This document shows positions 7,243-12,501 of a stretch of 12,513 nt of DNA, in pieces. The translations under genes were made by a program, and so were the position numbers. This stretch comes from Timburyella sp030842085. GTDB taxonomy: Bacteria; Bacillota; Clostridia; Oscillospirales; Acutalibacteraceae. How positions within the stretch are numbered: the first letter of the stretch is position 1; each line of letters opens with the position of its first letter. The stretch spans positions 1-12,513 of the forward strand of contig JAUUSE010000052.1 in the NCBI GenBank assembly GCA_030842085.1, written 5' to 3'. The notes beneath the pieces are model-generated. The model had not been told where the DNA came from. It saw only the letters and a program-made list of their open reading frames with translations, and searched no databases.

Positions 7243-7428
7243 ATGCGGGACAAAAAGTATTACATAGCACTTGATGATTCTGAACGCAGCTTGCTAATCA
7301 ACTGTCTGAATGACTTAAGGAACAGCCTTATTTCGGAGGACAGATACACAGACGCGGTTGACGGGGTGCTGCTTAAAATCATTAACGCACCAATCAGGAA
7401 GTTTAAAGTAATTTGCAAGGGGGAATAA
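7243..7428 (+). CDS. Small conserved mobile-element protein, 61 aa
   Basis: A soluble, charged 61-residue protein (MRDKKYYIALDDSERSLLIN...). AAAGGAGG 7 nt before the ATG makes translation convincing. The leader contains a small hairpin (CTTCTGC 7198-7204 with GCAGAAG 7218-7224). I recognise it only as the kind of short ORF found next to tnpV in clostridial elements and can give no function. It is followed by the tnpV fragment after 5 bp, which suggests one transcript. Confidence 0.75.
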   Translation: MRDKKYYIALDDSERSLLINCLNDLRNSLISEDRYTDAVDGVLLKIINAPIRKFKVICKGE

Positions 7429-7433
7429 TCACT

Positions 7434-7553
7434 ATGGAGAAATCATTATTTGCGCAAATAGGCGGTACATACGAACAGCAGGGAGATTATATGATACCCT
7501 ATTTCGACCTGTCCTCAAATATTACTTACTGTGTATATGTATATCCATGTTAA
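7434..7553 (+). pseudogene. tnpV: Truncated tnpV (transposon-encoded protein) 5' fragment
   Basis: The 39-residue frame begins MEKSLFAQIGGTYEQQGDYM, which matches my memory of the conserved TnpV start (KSLFEEMGGTYxxxGDYLLP). Full-length TnpV is roughly 120 residues. Here similarity stops after about residue 28 (YFDLSSN), and the frame closes at 7553 inside a recombinase-type inverted repeat. No remainder of tnpV is visible downstream, so its 3' part was deleted. A GGGGGAA site lies about 8 nt upstream of the start. The role of TnpV in transposition is unclear even for intact copies. Confidence 0.65.
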
Positions 7554-7658
7554 GCAACATAAACGGCATTATGTTATAAAAGCGGCAGCAATTTGCTGTG
7601 TATGATTGCCGCACCCGAAAAAAGCGCAAATACAAACTAAAAATAGATGCAGTAACCC

Positions 7659-7690
7659 AAGCCTTTTCAGTTTTAGTTTTGAAAAGGCTT
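7659..7690. repeat. Perfect hairpin inside the candidate invertible segment
   Basis: AAGCCTTTTCA (7659-7669) and TGAAAAGGCTT (7680-7690) form an 11-bp stem with a 10-nt loop. No T run follows directly on either strand (a TTTTTT comes 12 nt later on the plus strand), so terminator activity is uncertain. Confidence 0.6.
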
Positions 7691-7751
7691 ATTCGTGTTG
7701 CTTTTTTCTGACAACAATCCGTAAAAACCATACTTTTCTTCGTCAAACTGC

Positions 7752-7780
7752 TTGTAATTTCTTCTAAGCCGTGATAGAAT
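7752..7780 (+). promoter_or_regulatory. Possible promoter inside the candidate invertible segment
   Basis: TTGTAA (7752-7757) and TAGAAT (7775-7780) have a 17-bp spacer. In the present orientation it points at the right-hand site and a plus-strand terminator at 7840-7864, predicting a transcript of about 75-80 nt. In the inverted orientation it would fire toward the tnpV fragment. Confidence 0.4.
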
Positions 7781-7839
7781 AAAATAAATAAAAATAGGTT
7801 TGGTATGTCTATTTGCAACATAATGCCGTTTATGTACTC

Positions 7840-7864
7840 AGCCGCCGATTTGGGCGGCTTTTTT
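7840..7864 (+). terminator. Plus-strand terminator overlapping the recombinase 3' end
   Basis: AGCCGCC (7840-7846) and GGCGGCT (7853-7859) form a 7-bp GC-rich stem with a 6-nt loop and a run of six T. It acts on the plus strand, against the direction of the recombinase gene, and starts at the last base of the right recombinase-type site. Confidence 0.75.
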
Positions 7865-8708
7865 ATATGATCAGCCGCATATGCTCCATCCGTCTGCGGT
7901 GCTCGTTGCCGGTGGAAATGATATAAATTCGGGTGGTGTTGATGCTGCTGTGGCCGAGAATATCTGCCAGCTTCGCAATATCCTTTTCGATCCCATAAAA
8001 CACACGGGCAAACAAATGCCGTAGATTATGTGGGAACACCTTCTGCGGATTCACTCCTGCCTGAACACATAGACTTTTCATTTCCCGCCAGATGTTGGTG
8101 CGGCTTATCGGTCTGCCTGAGCGGGTAATAAAAATGTAGCCGGACGTTATACGCTGCTCTGCTGCATAGCGGAGCAGCTTCTGTCGCAATTCCTTAACGA
8201 TAAATACCGTTCTTGTTTTACCCTTGAGAGAAACAAATGCCTCGCCGCGCTTTACCGCTTCCACCGTGATGTATTGCAGTTCGCTGACACGAATACCCGT
8301 TCCGCAGATGGTCTGCAAAATCAGGTTCAGCCGCTCGTTCCCTTTCTGTTTTGCGGTGTTTACCAGTCGCATATATTCGGCTTTGGTCAGTTCTTTTTCT
8401 TCGGGACAGTAGATTTGCCGCTGGAGCTTGATAGACTTCACCCTGCAATCCACCCATCCAAGAAAAGAAAACAGGCTGTTGATAGAAGCCAACATAGAGT
8501 TAATACTACGAACGGCATAATTTAAGGAAAGCAGGTTACGCTTATAAGCGATAACTGTTTCTTTCGTAACCTCTGCGCCGTTTTGATATGCAGCGAACGC
8601 ACGCACATCCCGTATGTATTTTTCTATGGTGTTTTCGCTTTTTTCTTCGCTCTTAAGATATGCGGAAAAATCCACAATAAGTTTTTCTGTTAAAATTCGT
8701 CCTTTCAT
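7863..8708 (-). CDS. Tyrosine recombinase (XerC/D-like site-specific integrase), 281 aa
   Basis: The N-terminal SAM-like core-binding domain spans about residues 8-90 and the catalytic domain about 107-270. All catalytic residues are visible: Arg140 (GTGIRVSEL), Lys164 (LKGKTR), His227 and Arg230 (HNLRHLFAR), His253 (LGHSS) and the nucleophile Tyr262 (TTRIYI). The start has a GGAGG site (CCGGAGGTAATCGAAATG). The length is that of simple recombinases with no arm-binding domain, so it should act on short core sites, like those at 7552-7579 and 7813-7840. It is the only minus-strand gene in the element and appears intact. It could be a nested insertion that removed the 3' end of tnpV. Its present role may be integration of a sub-element or local inversion; neither is proven. 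Confidence 0.93.
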   Translation of the reverse strand: MKGRILTEKLIVDFSAYLKSEEKSENTIEKYIRDVRAFAAYQNGAEVTKETVIAYKRNLLSLNYAVRSINSMLASINSLFSFLGWVDCRVKSIKLQRQIYCPEEKELTKAEYMRLVNTAKQKGNERLNLILQTICGTGIRVSELQYITVEAVKRGEAFVSLKGKTRTVFIVKELRQKLLRYAAEQRITSGYIFITRSGRPISRTNIWREMKSLCVQAGVNPQKVFPHNLRHLFARVFYGIEKDIAKLADILGHSSINTTRIYIISTGNEHRRRMEHMRLII

Positions 8709-8720
8709 TTCGATTACCTC

Positions 8721-8739
8721 CGGATATCTATTTTATCCG
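8721..8739. promoter_or_regulatory. Small dyad upstream of the recombinase start
   Basis: CGGATA and TATCCG are separated by TCTATTT. The dyad covers the likely -10 region and leader of the minus-strand recombinase gene (TAAAAT on the minus strand) and touches its Shine-Dalgarno site, so it could be an operator. The arms are only 6 bp. Confidence 0.3.
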
Positions 8740-8752
8740 AAAAGTATGATTT

Positions 8753-8790
8753 AAGAATTGTCCTCTCCATTTTAGGAAAGGACAGTTCTT
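8753..8790. repeat. Long hairpin between the recombinase and the sigma-like gene
   Basis: AAGAATTGTCCT (8753-8764) pairs with AGGACAGTTCTT (8779-8790) with one G-U position on one strand, and TCC/GGA adds inner pairs. It lies between divergent genes, just before a strong plus-strand terminator, and may be part of a leader RNA or an end of the recombinase sub-element. Confidence 0.5.
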
Positions 8791-8822
8791 GCATCGAATG
8801 TGTGGATTTTGGACATAAAGAT

Positions 8823-8870
8823 AGCCCCGTTGGGTCAGCAGTACGATCTGCTTTCCCGGCGGGGCTTTTT
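8823..8870 (+). terminator. Strong terminator upstream of the sigma-like gene
   Basis: Stem segments AGCCCCG/CGGGGCT, GGG/CCC and GCAG/CTGC stack around a 6-nt loop and end in TTTTT. No plus-strand gene immediately precedes it, so it is either the terminator of a gene lost by deletion, or insulates the next promoter at 8917-8925. Confidence 0.85.
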
Positions 8871-8916
8871 GCGTTTATGGGCAATTTTAGTGTTGCTTTT
8901 CATCCCACTCAAAAAG

Positions 8917-8925
8917 TGATATAAT
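8917..8925 (+). promoter_or_regulatory. Extended -10 promoter of the sigma-like gene
   Basis: TGATATAAT is a perfect extended -10 element. No good -35 box is at the usual distance (TTTTCA at 8897-8902), which is typical for extended -10 promoters. Transcription would start near 8932, about 80 nt before the ATG. Confidence 0.6.
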
Positions 8926-9011
8926 ATTTTTTACTTTTGCAGGAACAATAAATTGTTTTTGTGTCGATTATTAAATGGAGAGGTTACTTCTCTGGAAAGG
9001 AGGTACAAAAT

Positions 9012-9914
9012 ATGCCGATACTATTAAAAAGAAAAAACGGCGAGATCACGCCGTTTCGCAATGCGGACTTCATCCCCGCATTCTATTTTATCCCGAAATC
9101 CATTTTGGACAGGTGCGGTTCTGAACTGAACAGCATTCCACGCAATCCGCATAGGCTGCTCCATGATTGGAATGCGATCGCTATGGTGGAAAGCGATTTG
9201 TTTCTGCTTGCCATTATCGACGCTTATTCATTTATGGTCTGGCCTTTTATGGGACTGGGCGCAAAGCGTGAAATCTATTCCGGTTATGAGCCGTCATGGA
9301 TCTATGCCCATGCAGCGCCATATTGGATTCAGGAATTACAGGAGGAAAAGATTCTTCCGACAGCAAAGGAGTTGTTAAAGAACGGAGGTGTGGATGAAAC
9401 CTTCGGCTATGTGTCGGAAGAAGAAATCTCTGATCTGTTCAGCTGGCTTGTCCCGCAGACAATGGCACGCCACAATATGAACGCTGTCATTGATACCGCA
9501 AAGGAGTTCCGCTGCTTTGAAGATTTTGATTATCGGAACAGCCGGCAGAAAATTGATTTTTACCGCAAGTGGTATCACACTCGTGCAAAAATATCCGTTG
9601 AATCTCTTGATGAACTCAAGGAACGGTATGCCGAAAACAATGACGGTATGGACTGGGACATCCCCGATGACCGCAGCGATATGAACCGTACCGTTTTAGA
9701 GCCGATGGCGGTAAACGAGTTTTTATCTTCGCTCAGCAAAACAGACAGGCAAATCCTCACCATGCGTATGGAGGGCAGTACGCTTGAAGAAATTGCAGAA
9801 AAGCTCGGATTCAAAACGCACAGCGCCGTTCACAAAAGAATCCGAAAAATCGGGCTGGCTTACGAAAAATTCAGCGGCGAAGATTTCGGATTCAGCCAAA
9901 AGAAAATTATCTGA
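9012..9914 (+). CDS. Sigma-70 region 4-like HTH protein of the element, 300 aa
   Basis: Translation should start at ATG 9012, because AAAGGAGG lies 8 nt upstream. A longer frame from 8961 includes 17 codons ahead of that site and is unlikely. The C-terminal segment, residues about 237-285 (FLSSLSKTDRQILTMRMEGS, then TLEEIAEKLGFKTHSAVHKR), is a sigma-70 region 4-type helix-turn-helix. The N-terminal 230 residues have an unfamiliar sequence rich in aromatic residues (DFIPAFYFIPKSIL; FMVWPFMGLGAKREIYSGYEPSW) and no membrane segment. I see no region 2, so it is not a standard sigma factor. It may control the transfer genes that follow. It has its own promoter and terminator. Confidence 0.8.
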   Translation: MPILLKRKNGEITPFRNADFIPAFYFIPKSILDRCGSELNSIPRNPHRLLHDWNAIAMVESDLFLLAIIDAYSFMVWPFMGLGAKREIYSGYEPSWIYAHAAPYWIQELQEEKILPTAKELLKNGGVDETFGYVSEEEISDLFSWLVPQTMARHNMNAVIDTAKEFRCFEDFDYRNSRQKIDFYRKWYHTRAKISVESLDELKERYAENNDGMDWDIPDDRSDMNRTVLEPMAVNEFLSSLSKTDRQILTMRMEGSTLEEIAEKLGFKTHSAVHKRIRKIGLAYEKFSGEDFGFSQKKII

Positions 9915-9954
9915 TAACACCTGTTGATGTGAAAATCGGCAGATGTTATTTTTT
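9914..9954 (+). terminator. Terminator of the sigma-like gene
   Basis: ATAACACCTG (9914-9923) and CAGATGTTAT (9940-9949) pair at 9 of 10 positions and are followed by TTTTTT. The stem overlaps the stop codon by one base and ends 30 bp before the next gene. Confidence 0.75.
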
Positions 9955-9984
9955 CGCCCAAAAACAGACTGGAGGAATTAAATT

Positions 9985-10308
9985 ATGCGAGCATATTCAT
10001 CATTAAGACAAATGCAGGACTCAGGTATCTGCGTTGACGACTATAAAACAAACGAGAGTGACGGTGTTTTTACTGCAAGACTTGATTATAAGCGCTGGGG
10101 CAAGAAACGAAATGTCCTTGCTTACTTCACTTTTGAGGACGGCAGTAAGATTATGGCTTCTGCTTGGCAGAACACCGGTTATCTCGGTATACCCGAAATT
10201 GAAGAAGGAACGATGCTGACGTTGACTTTTGAGAAAGCAAAGAACGGTATTTCCTATTTGAGAAAGGTTGAGAGAAACGAGGGACAGGAATCGTGTCTCA
10301 TACTGTAA
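9985..10308 (+). CDS. Hypothetical mobile-element protein, 107 aa
   Basis: A 107-residue soluble protein, rich in beta-type segments, with a GGAGGA site 10 nt upstream of the ATG. The run of alternating hydrophobic strands (VFTARLDYKRWGKKRNVLAY, FTFEDGSKIMASAWQNTGYL) could be an OB-like or similar small beta fold, but no motif is decisive. It stands directly before the hairpin cluster and the MobC-like gene, so a role in DNA processing for transfer is plausible but only positional. I do not recognise a named family. Confidence 0.75.
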   Translation: MRAYSSLRQMQDSGICVDDYKTNESDGVFTARLDYKRWGKKRNVLAYFTFEDGSKIMASAWQNTGYLGIPEIEEGTMLTLTFEKAKNGISYLRKVERNEGQESCLIL

Positions 10309-10315
10309 CAAGCAG

Positions 10316-10386
10316 GGAACTTGTACGGCAAGTTCCAACTCAAAATCGGCTGTTTAGCCGATTTACTCTTTAGGGGACACCCCTAA
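10316..10386. other. Triple-hairpin cluster, candidate oriT
   Basis: Three perfect inverted repeats follow each other: GGAACTTG/CAAGTTCC (10316-10336), AAATCGGCT/AGCCGATTT (10343-10364) and TTAGGGG/CCCCTAA around ACA (10370-10386). They lie just upstream of the MobC-like and relaxase genes, where origins of transfer of mobilizable elements usually sit. None of the three has a clear T run. The nick site cannot be assigned by eye. Confidence 0.5.
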
Positions 10387-10414
10387 TACCCCGAATACAG
10401 AAAGAAGGAATTTT

Positions 10415-10756
10415 ATGAACAGAAATCCAAAAGAGAAATTTGCCCGAATAGAGATTCGAGTCAAACCGAAAGACAAAGAAAAAATCAAGAAAATCGCAGA
10501 TAAATGCAATTTATCCGTCAGCGAATATGTTATGCAAAGGACATTGGGTTACGCACCGCAAACGGTGCAGCCTGATGTCTTTTTTGATTTCTATAACAAA
10601 TTGTGCGAGTTGTGTAATTCCTCAGAAATCACACCTAAAACAGAAAACAAACTTCTTGCGCTGATTGATGAAATTCATTCGGAGCTTTTACTACCACGGA
10701 AGGAGGATATGCGTAAATGGCTACCACCGGCTTCTGGCCCGTCAAGGCCCGATTAA
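10415..10756 (+). CDS. mobC: MobC-like relaxosome accessory protein, 113 aa
   Basis: Residues about 8-45 (FARIEIRVKPKDKEKIKKIA, DKCNLSVSEYVMQRTLGY) form a ribbon-helix-helix-type DNA-binding motif as in MobC relaxosome proteins, which bind oriT and help the relaxase to nick. The rest is a helical tail. AAGGA lies 8 nt before the ATG. The last 40 bp overlap the start of the relaxase gene, the usual arrangement for mobC and its relaxase and a sign of coupled translation. The final residues (RKWLPPASGPSRPD) are encoded in that overlap. It appears intact although the relaxase is not. Confidence 0.8.
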   Translation: MNRNPKEKFARIEIRVKPKDKEKIKKIADKCNLSVSEYVMQRTLGYAPQTVQPDVFFDFYNKLCELCNSSEITPKTENKLLALIDEIHSELLLPRKEDMRKWLPPASGPSRPD

Positions 10757-11274
10757 AGGAAGTGATCGACTATGCGGAAAATCCCGACAAGACCACCGAT
10801 AAGAAATTCTTGGACGAGGATTTATGGGCAGCGCTCCGCTATGTCGAGAACGATGATAAAACTGATCAGACGATGTATGTGTCGGGTACCTTTATGGCAC
10901 AAGAACTAAACAAAGTAAGAAAAAAGCTGTTGTCCTTTGCAGAATACGCAAAAGACGCACAGCCTGAAGAACTTGTAAATTTGATTGCAACGGTTGTCGA
11001 GCGAATTAATATTACCACTGAGAATGACAAGCGTATTTGTCATATCTTCGTGAAGGGTTGCACCACCGAGGACTATACAGACCTTTTCGGTGGTACAACC
11101 GATTACATAAGCATTGAGAAAAATCCTTTGAAATTTAATATGTGTGATTCAGATAAATGTAGCGAAGTCAACACTTTTAAGCCGAGATACATCGCTCTCA
11201 GAAACTGTTTGAGCAGTATTTATTTTTCCGCTTTCTTCTGTTTTTTTACATCCACAAATAGGGATTATTGTTAA
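10717..11274 (+). pseudogene. Chimeric ORF: relaxase N-terminus joined to a probable serine-recombinase C-terminus
   Basis: Residues 1 to about 57 (MATTGFWPVKARLKEVIDYA... to MYVSG) are the start of a MOBP-type relaxase. Tyr19 in VIDYAENPDKT is a candidate nicking tyrosine. The histidine motif and everything after it are missing. From about residue 58 (nt 10888) the frame changes character: a short coiled-coil-like stretch (MAQELNKVRKKLLSFAEYAK), then ELVNLIATVVERINI...HIFVKG, which resembles the C-terminal end of large serine recombinases of the TnpX type. Residues from about 161 on are out-of-context translation of chromosomal DNA beyond the element end, antisense to a lipoprotein signal peptide. 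An AGGAGG site lies 10 nt upstream of the start. An internal deletion that removed the middle of the element explains the fusion. The recombinase assignment is by eye. Confidence 0.7.
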
Positions 11275-11310
11275 AATGATTACCATTATAAACGCTACAT
11301 ATTTTTTCAT
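11196..11310 (-). pseudogene. 5' part of the split lipoprotein gene (signal peptide and lipobox)
   Basis: From ATG at 11310 the minus strand encodes MKKYVAFIMVIILTIIPICG followed by Cys21, a lipoprotein signal peptide with lipobox ICGC, then a polar linker to TVSE at the element junction. A GGGGG site lies 7 nt upstream of the ATG and a plausible promoter lies beyond. The frame now runs on into element DNA and stops at 11149-11151. It has no domain of its own. It supplies the signal that the frame at 5411-6644 lacks, and both are on the same strand. This is the strongest evidence that 6645-11195 is an insertion. If expressed, it would give only a short peptide. Confidence 0.8.
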
Positions 11311-11341
11311 AATTAAGCCCCCGTGATAATCTATTTACCTT

Positions 11342-11369
11342 ATTTTAACAACATTTTTAGTTTTTTCAA
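11342..11369 (-). promoter_or_regulatory. Likely promoter of the split lipoprotein gene
   Basis: On the minus strand TTGAAA (11364-11369) and TAAAAT (11342-11347) have a 16-bp spacer, about 30 bp upstream of the ATG at 11310. The surrounding DNA is so AT-rich that chance matches are likely. Confidence 0.45.
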
Positions 11370-11492
11370 TATATATAACAAATTTGTATTATATTTGTAA
11401 TATTTTTTAATAAATTTTAACAATTGATGCATGAATTTACATATAAATAGTTTTAATAATTTTACTTAATAAATTAACTTATATTCTAAAAA
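11370..11492. other. AT-rich intergenic DNA
   Basis: Very AT-rich sequence between the lipoprotein promoter and the terminator of the upstream minus-strand gene. I see no gene or clear repeat in it. Confidence 0.5.
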
Positions 11493-11531
11493 GCAAAAAT
11501 GGTTATAAAGCAACAATTGCTTTATAACCAT
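11493..11531 (-). terminator. Terminator of the DUF2500-like gene
   Basis: A perfect 14-bp stem, ATGGTTATAAAGCA (11499-11512) and TGCTTTATAACCAT (11518-11531), has a 5-nt loop and a T-rich tail (TTTTTGCTT) on the minus strand. It lies about 100 bp past the stop codon at 11634. Confidence 0.85.
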
Positions 11532-11633
11532 AAATATAAATAAGAATTTATTAGCCAATATTAAAATACGCCGCACGCAACAATGTATATACATTTACAT
11601 CTAACTTATCAAAATTTTGCTGTTATTAGATTA

Positions 11634-12116
11634 CTAGCGGCAAAAATCGATAAACCATCTTTGAGTGCCAATATCTTTATATACTAAAGTGCCCTCATCA
11701 TTTTCCATTATAGTATTATATTGGTCTTCAGTTACTCTGAAATAAAGCCTTTTATTGTCAGGCATTTCAAATGTTAGGTTAAAAATAGATACAACAACAA
11801 ATCCGGCATGATTCATTGCTGTCTGAGAAGCCGAACCAACACTTTTTTCTACTACTCTTGCTGGAACTCTTATTTCAGGAAGTTCATTTACAAACTTGTC
11901 CATAGCCTTGCCGTTTAATTTAGGGGCAATCCTACCTGCAAATATAAAAGCTATTGGTATCATTACCATAGTCAATATTGCGAAAACATATCTTAATCCA
12001 TAAAAAGCTCTGACCATAAACGAGACGCATGTCAAAACAAGGAATATCACCATTAAAGCTATTAATATTGAACCAATAAATTTGCCGGGAAGAAATAATT
12101 TTTTGTTATTTGACAT
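11634..12116 (-). CDS. DUF2500-like membrane protein, 160 aa
   Basis: Two transmembrane helices lie at about residues 13-35 and 43-62. A soluble C-terminal domain of about 85 residues follows (VPARVVEKSVGS..., VSIFNLTFEMPDNKRLYFRV, EGTLVYKDIGTQRWFIDF). The order, and the 'F.V..(D/E).Y....(E/N)D.G.L.Y' pattern, match my memory of the DUF2500 family, whose function is unknown. AGGAGG lies 7 nt before the ATG at 12116, and a consensus-like promoter lies 30-58 bp upstream. It is upstream of and parallel to the split lipoprotein gene but separated by a terminator, so it is its own transcription unit. Its length is typical. Confidence 0.8.
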   Translation of the reverse strand: MSNNKKLFLPGKFIGSILIALMVIFLVLTCVSFMVRAFYGLRYVFAILTMVMIPIAFIFAGRIAPKLNGKAMDKFVNELPEIRVPARVVEKSVGSASQTAMNHAGFVVVSIFNLTFEMPDNKRLYFRVTEDQYNTIMENDEGTLVYKDIGTQRWFIDFCR

Positions 12117-12145
12117 TATTCGACCTCCTAAATCAATATAACATT

Positions 12146-12174
12146 ATTATAAGTATATATATTTATAAAATCAA
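12146..12174 (-). promoter_or_regulatory. Promoter of the DUF2500-like gene
   Basis: On the minus strand TTGATT (12169-12174) and TATAAT (12146-12151) have a 17-bp spacer. The transcript would start near 12139, leaving a leader of about 23 nt that contains the AGGAGG site. Confidence 0.65.
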
Positions 12175-12197
12175 TATAAAAGCATTAAAATATATAC

Positions 12198-12226
12198 TTA
12201 CTTTTTATAAAAAATATAAAAAGTAA
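12198..12226. repeat. Perfect AT-rich dyad
   Basis: TTACTTTTTATA (12198-12209) and TATAAAAAGTAA (12215-12226) form 12-bp arms around AAAAA. It stands upstream of the minus-strand promoter at 12146-12174. It could be a regulator site, or a weak terminator since a T-rich tract follows on the plus strand. Confidence 0.5.
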
Positions 12227-12450
12227 AACTTTTTTCTTTTAAATATATGTATATATATTATTTTATAATATCAAAAAATTTTTCTCTGCCGAAATATAAA
12301 AAAATGGCCTTTATTAAACCGCTTAAATCTTTAATCTATAAAAAATACCATTGAATGCAGACCGTAAAGGTTTTCAATTTCAATGGTTTCTTCATTTTTC
12401 TTTCCACAATTAAATGGAGGAAATCAGTGATTATTGGTGATATTTATAAC
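12227..12450. other. AT-rich right-edge region with a hairpin
   Basis: I see no gene with support. ACCATTGAA (12347-12355) pairs perfectly with TTCAATGGT (12379-12387), with ACC/GGT pairing inside the loop, and is followed by a broken T tract (TTCTTCATTTTT). It could be a terminator or a structured RNA end. TGGAGG at 12415-12420 precedes a GTG that opens only a 19-codon frame, so I do not call it a gene. Confidence 0.45.
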
Positions 12451-12501
12451 AAAAAAATAAATCCCAAAAAGCTCAACAAACGTTGATTTCATGGGATTTA
12501 T
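12451..12501 (-). terminator. Terminator of an off-window minus-strand gene, probably a tRNA
   Basis: ATAAATCCCA (12457-12466) pairs with TGGGATTTAT (12492-12501), with an inner TCAAC/GTTGA hairpin. On the minus strand it is followed by a run of seven T. The bases between it and the window edge, read on the minus strand, are CCGCTCCA then CCCG. CCGCTCCA fits the 3' end of a tRNA such as tRNA-Gly, cut by the window edge; only about eight bases support that. Confidence 0.7.

Larger units (their letters stand above)
7552..7840. repeat. Segment flanked by inverted 11-6-11 recombinase-type sites (candidate invertible DNA)
   Basis: A 19-bp perfect inverted repeat, ACATAAACGGCATTATGTT (7557-7575) and its complement (7817-7835), bounds about 240 bp. 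Each repeat is itself a dyad: arms (A)ACATAA and TTATGT(T) flank a 6-bp centre. The centre is ACGGCA on the left and TGCCGT on the right. Extended to 11-bp arms, the sites (7552-7579 and 7813-7840) have the layout of Xer/integron-type tyrosine-recombinase core sites, and TTATGTT resembles the XerD arm of dif. Because the centres are in opposite orientation, recombination would invert the segment. The right site is 22 bp from the 3' end of a tyrosine recombinase gene. A MITE-like insertion is the main alternative, but I see no target duplication. Confidence 0.55.
6645..11195. mobile_element. Decayed integrative element (about 4.55 kb) inserted in a lipoprotein gene
   Basis: The segment interrupts a minus-strand gene whose two ends still fit together in frame. 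Its contents are mobile-element genes: double-HTH regulator, tnpV fragment, tyrosine recombinase, sigma-like protein, MobC-like protein, relaxase N-terminus and a probable large serine-recombinase C-terminus next to the right end. The order matches mobilizable or conjugative elements of gut Clostridia that carry a serine recombinase at the right end. The sequence TCTCA occurs at both junctions (6640-6644 and 11196-11200), so the boundaries are known to within a few bases. A TC dinucleotide at 6646-6647 and 11196-11197 would also keep the frame. The relaxase and recombinase are truncated, so it should not move without help. Confidence 0.8.

Noticed and set aside
7522..7821. 99-codon minus-strand frame across the inverted-repeat segment
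   Set aside because: It starts within the right repeat, has no ribosome-binding site, spans a hairpin and ends inside the tnpV fragment. It looks like a chance frame.
7557..7835. Classical insertion sequence or MITE bounded by the 19-bp inverted repeats
   Set aside because: No flanking target duplication is visible, and the internal 11-6-11 symmetry with complementary centres fits recombinase sites better. It is kept only as an alternative.
8961..9011. 17-codon N-terminal extension of the sigma-like gene
   Set aside because: The AAAGGAGG at 8996-9003 serves the ATG at 9012, so the extension is very unlikely to be translated.
12428..12487. Short GTG frame after TGGAGG near the right edge
   Set aside because: It closes after 19 codons and runs through a probable terminator stem, so there is no support for a gene.
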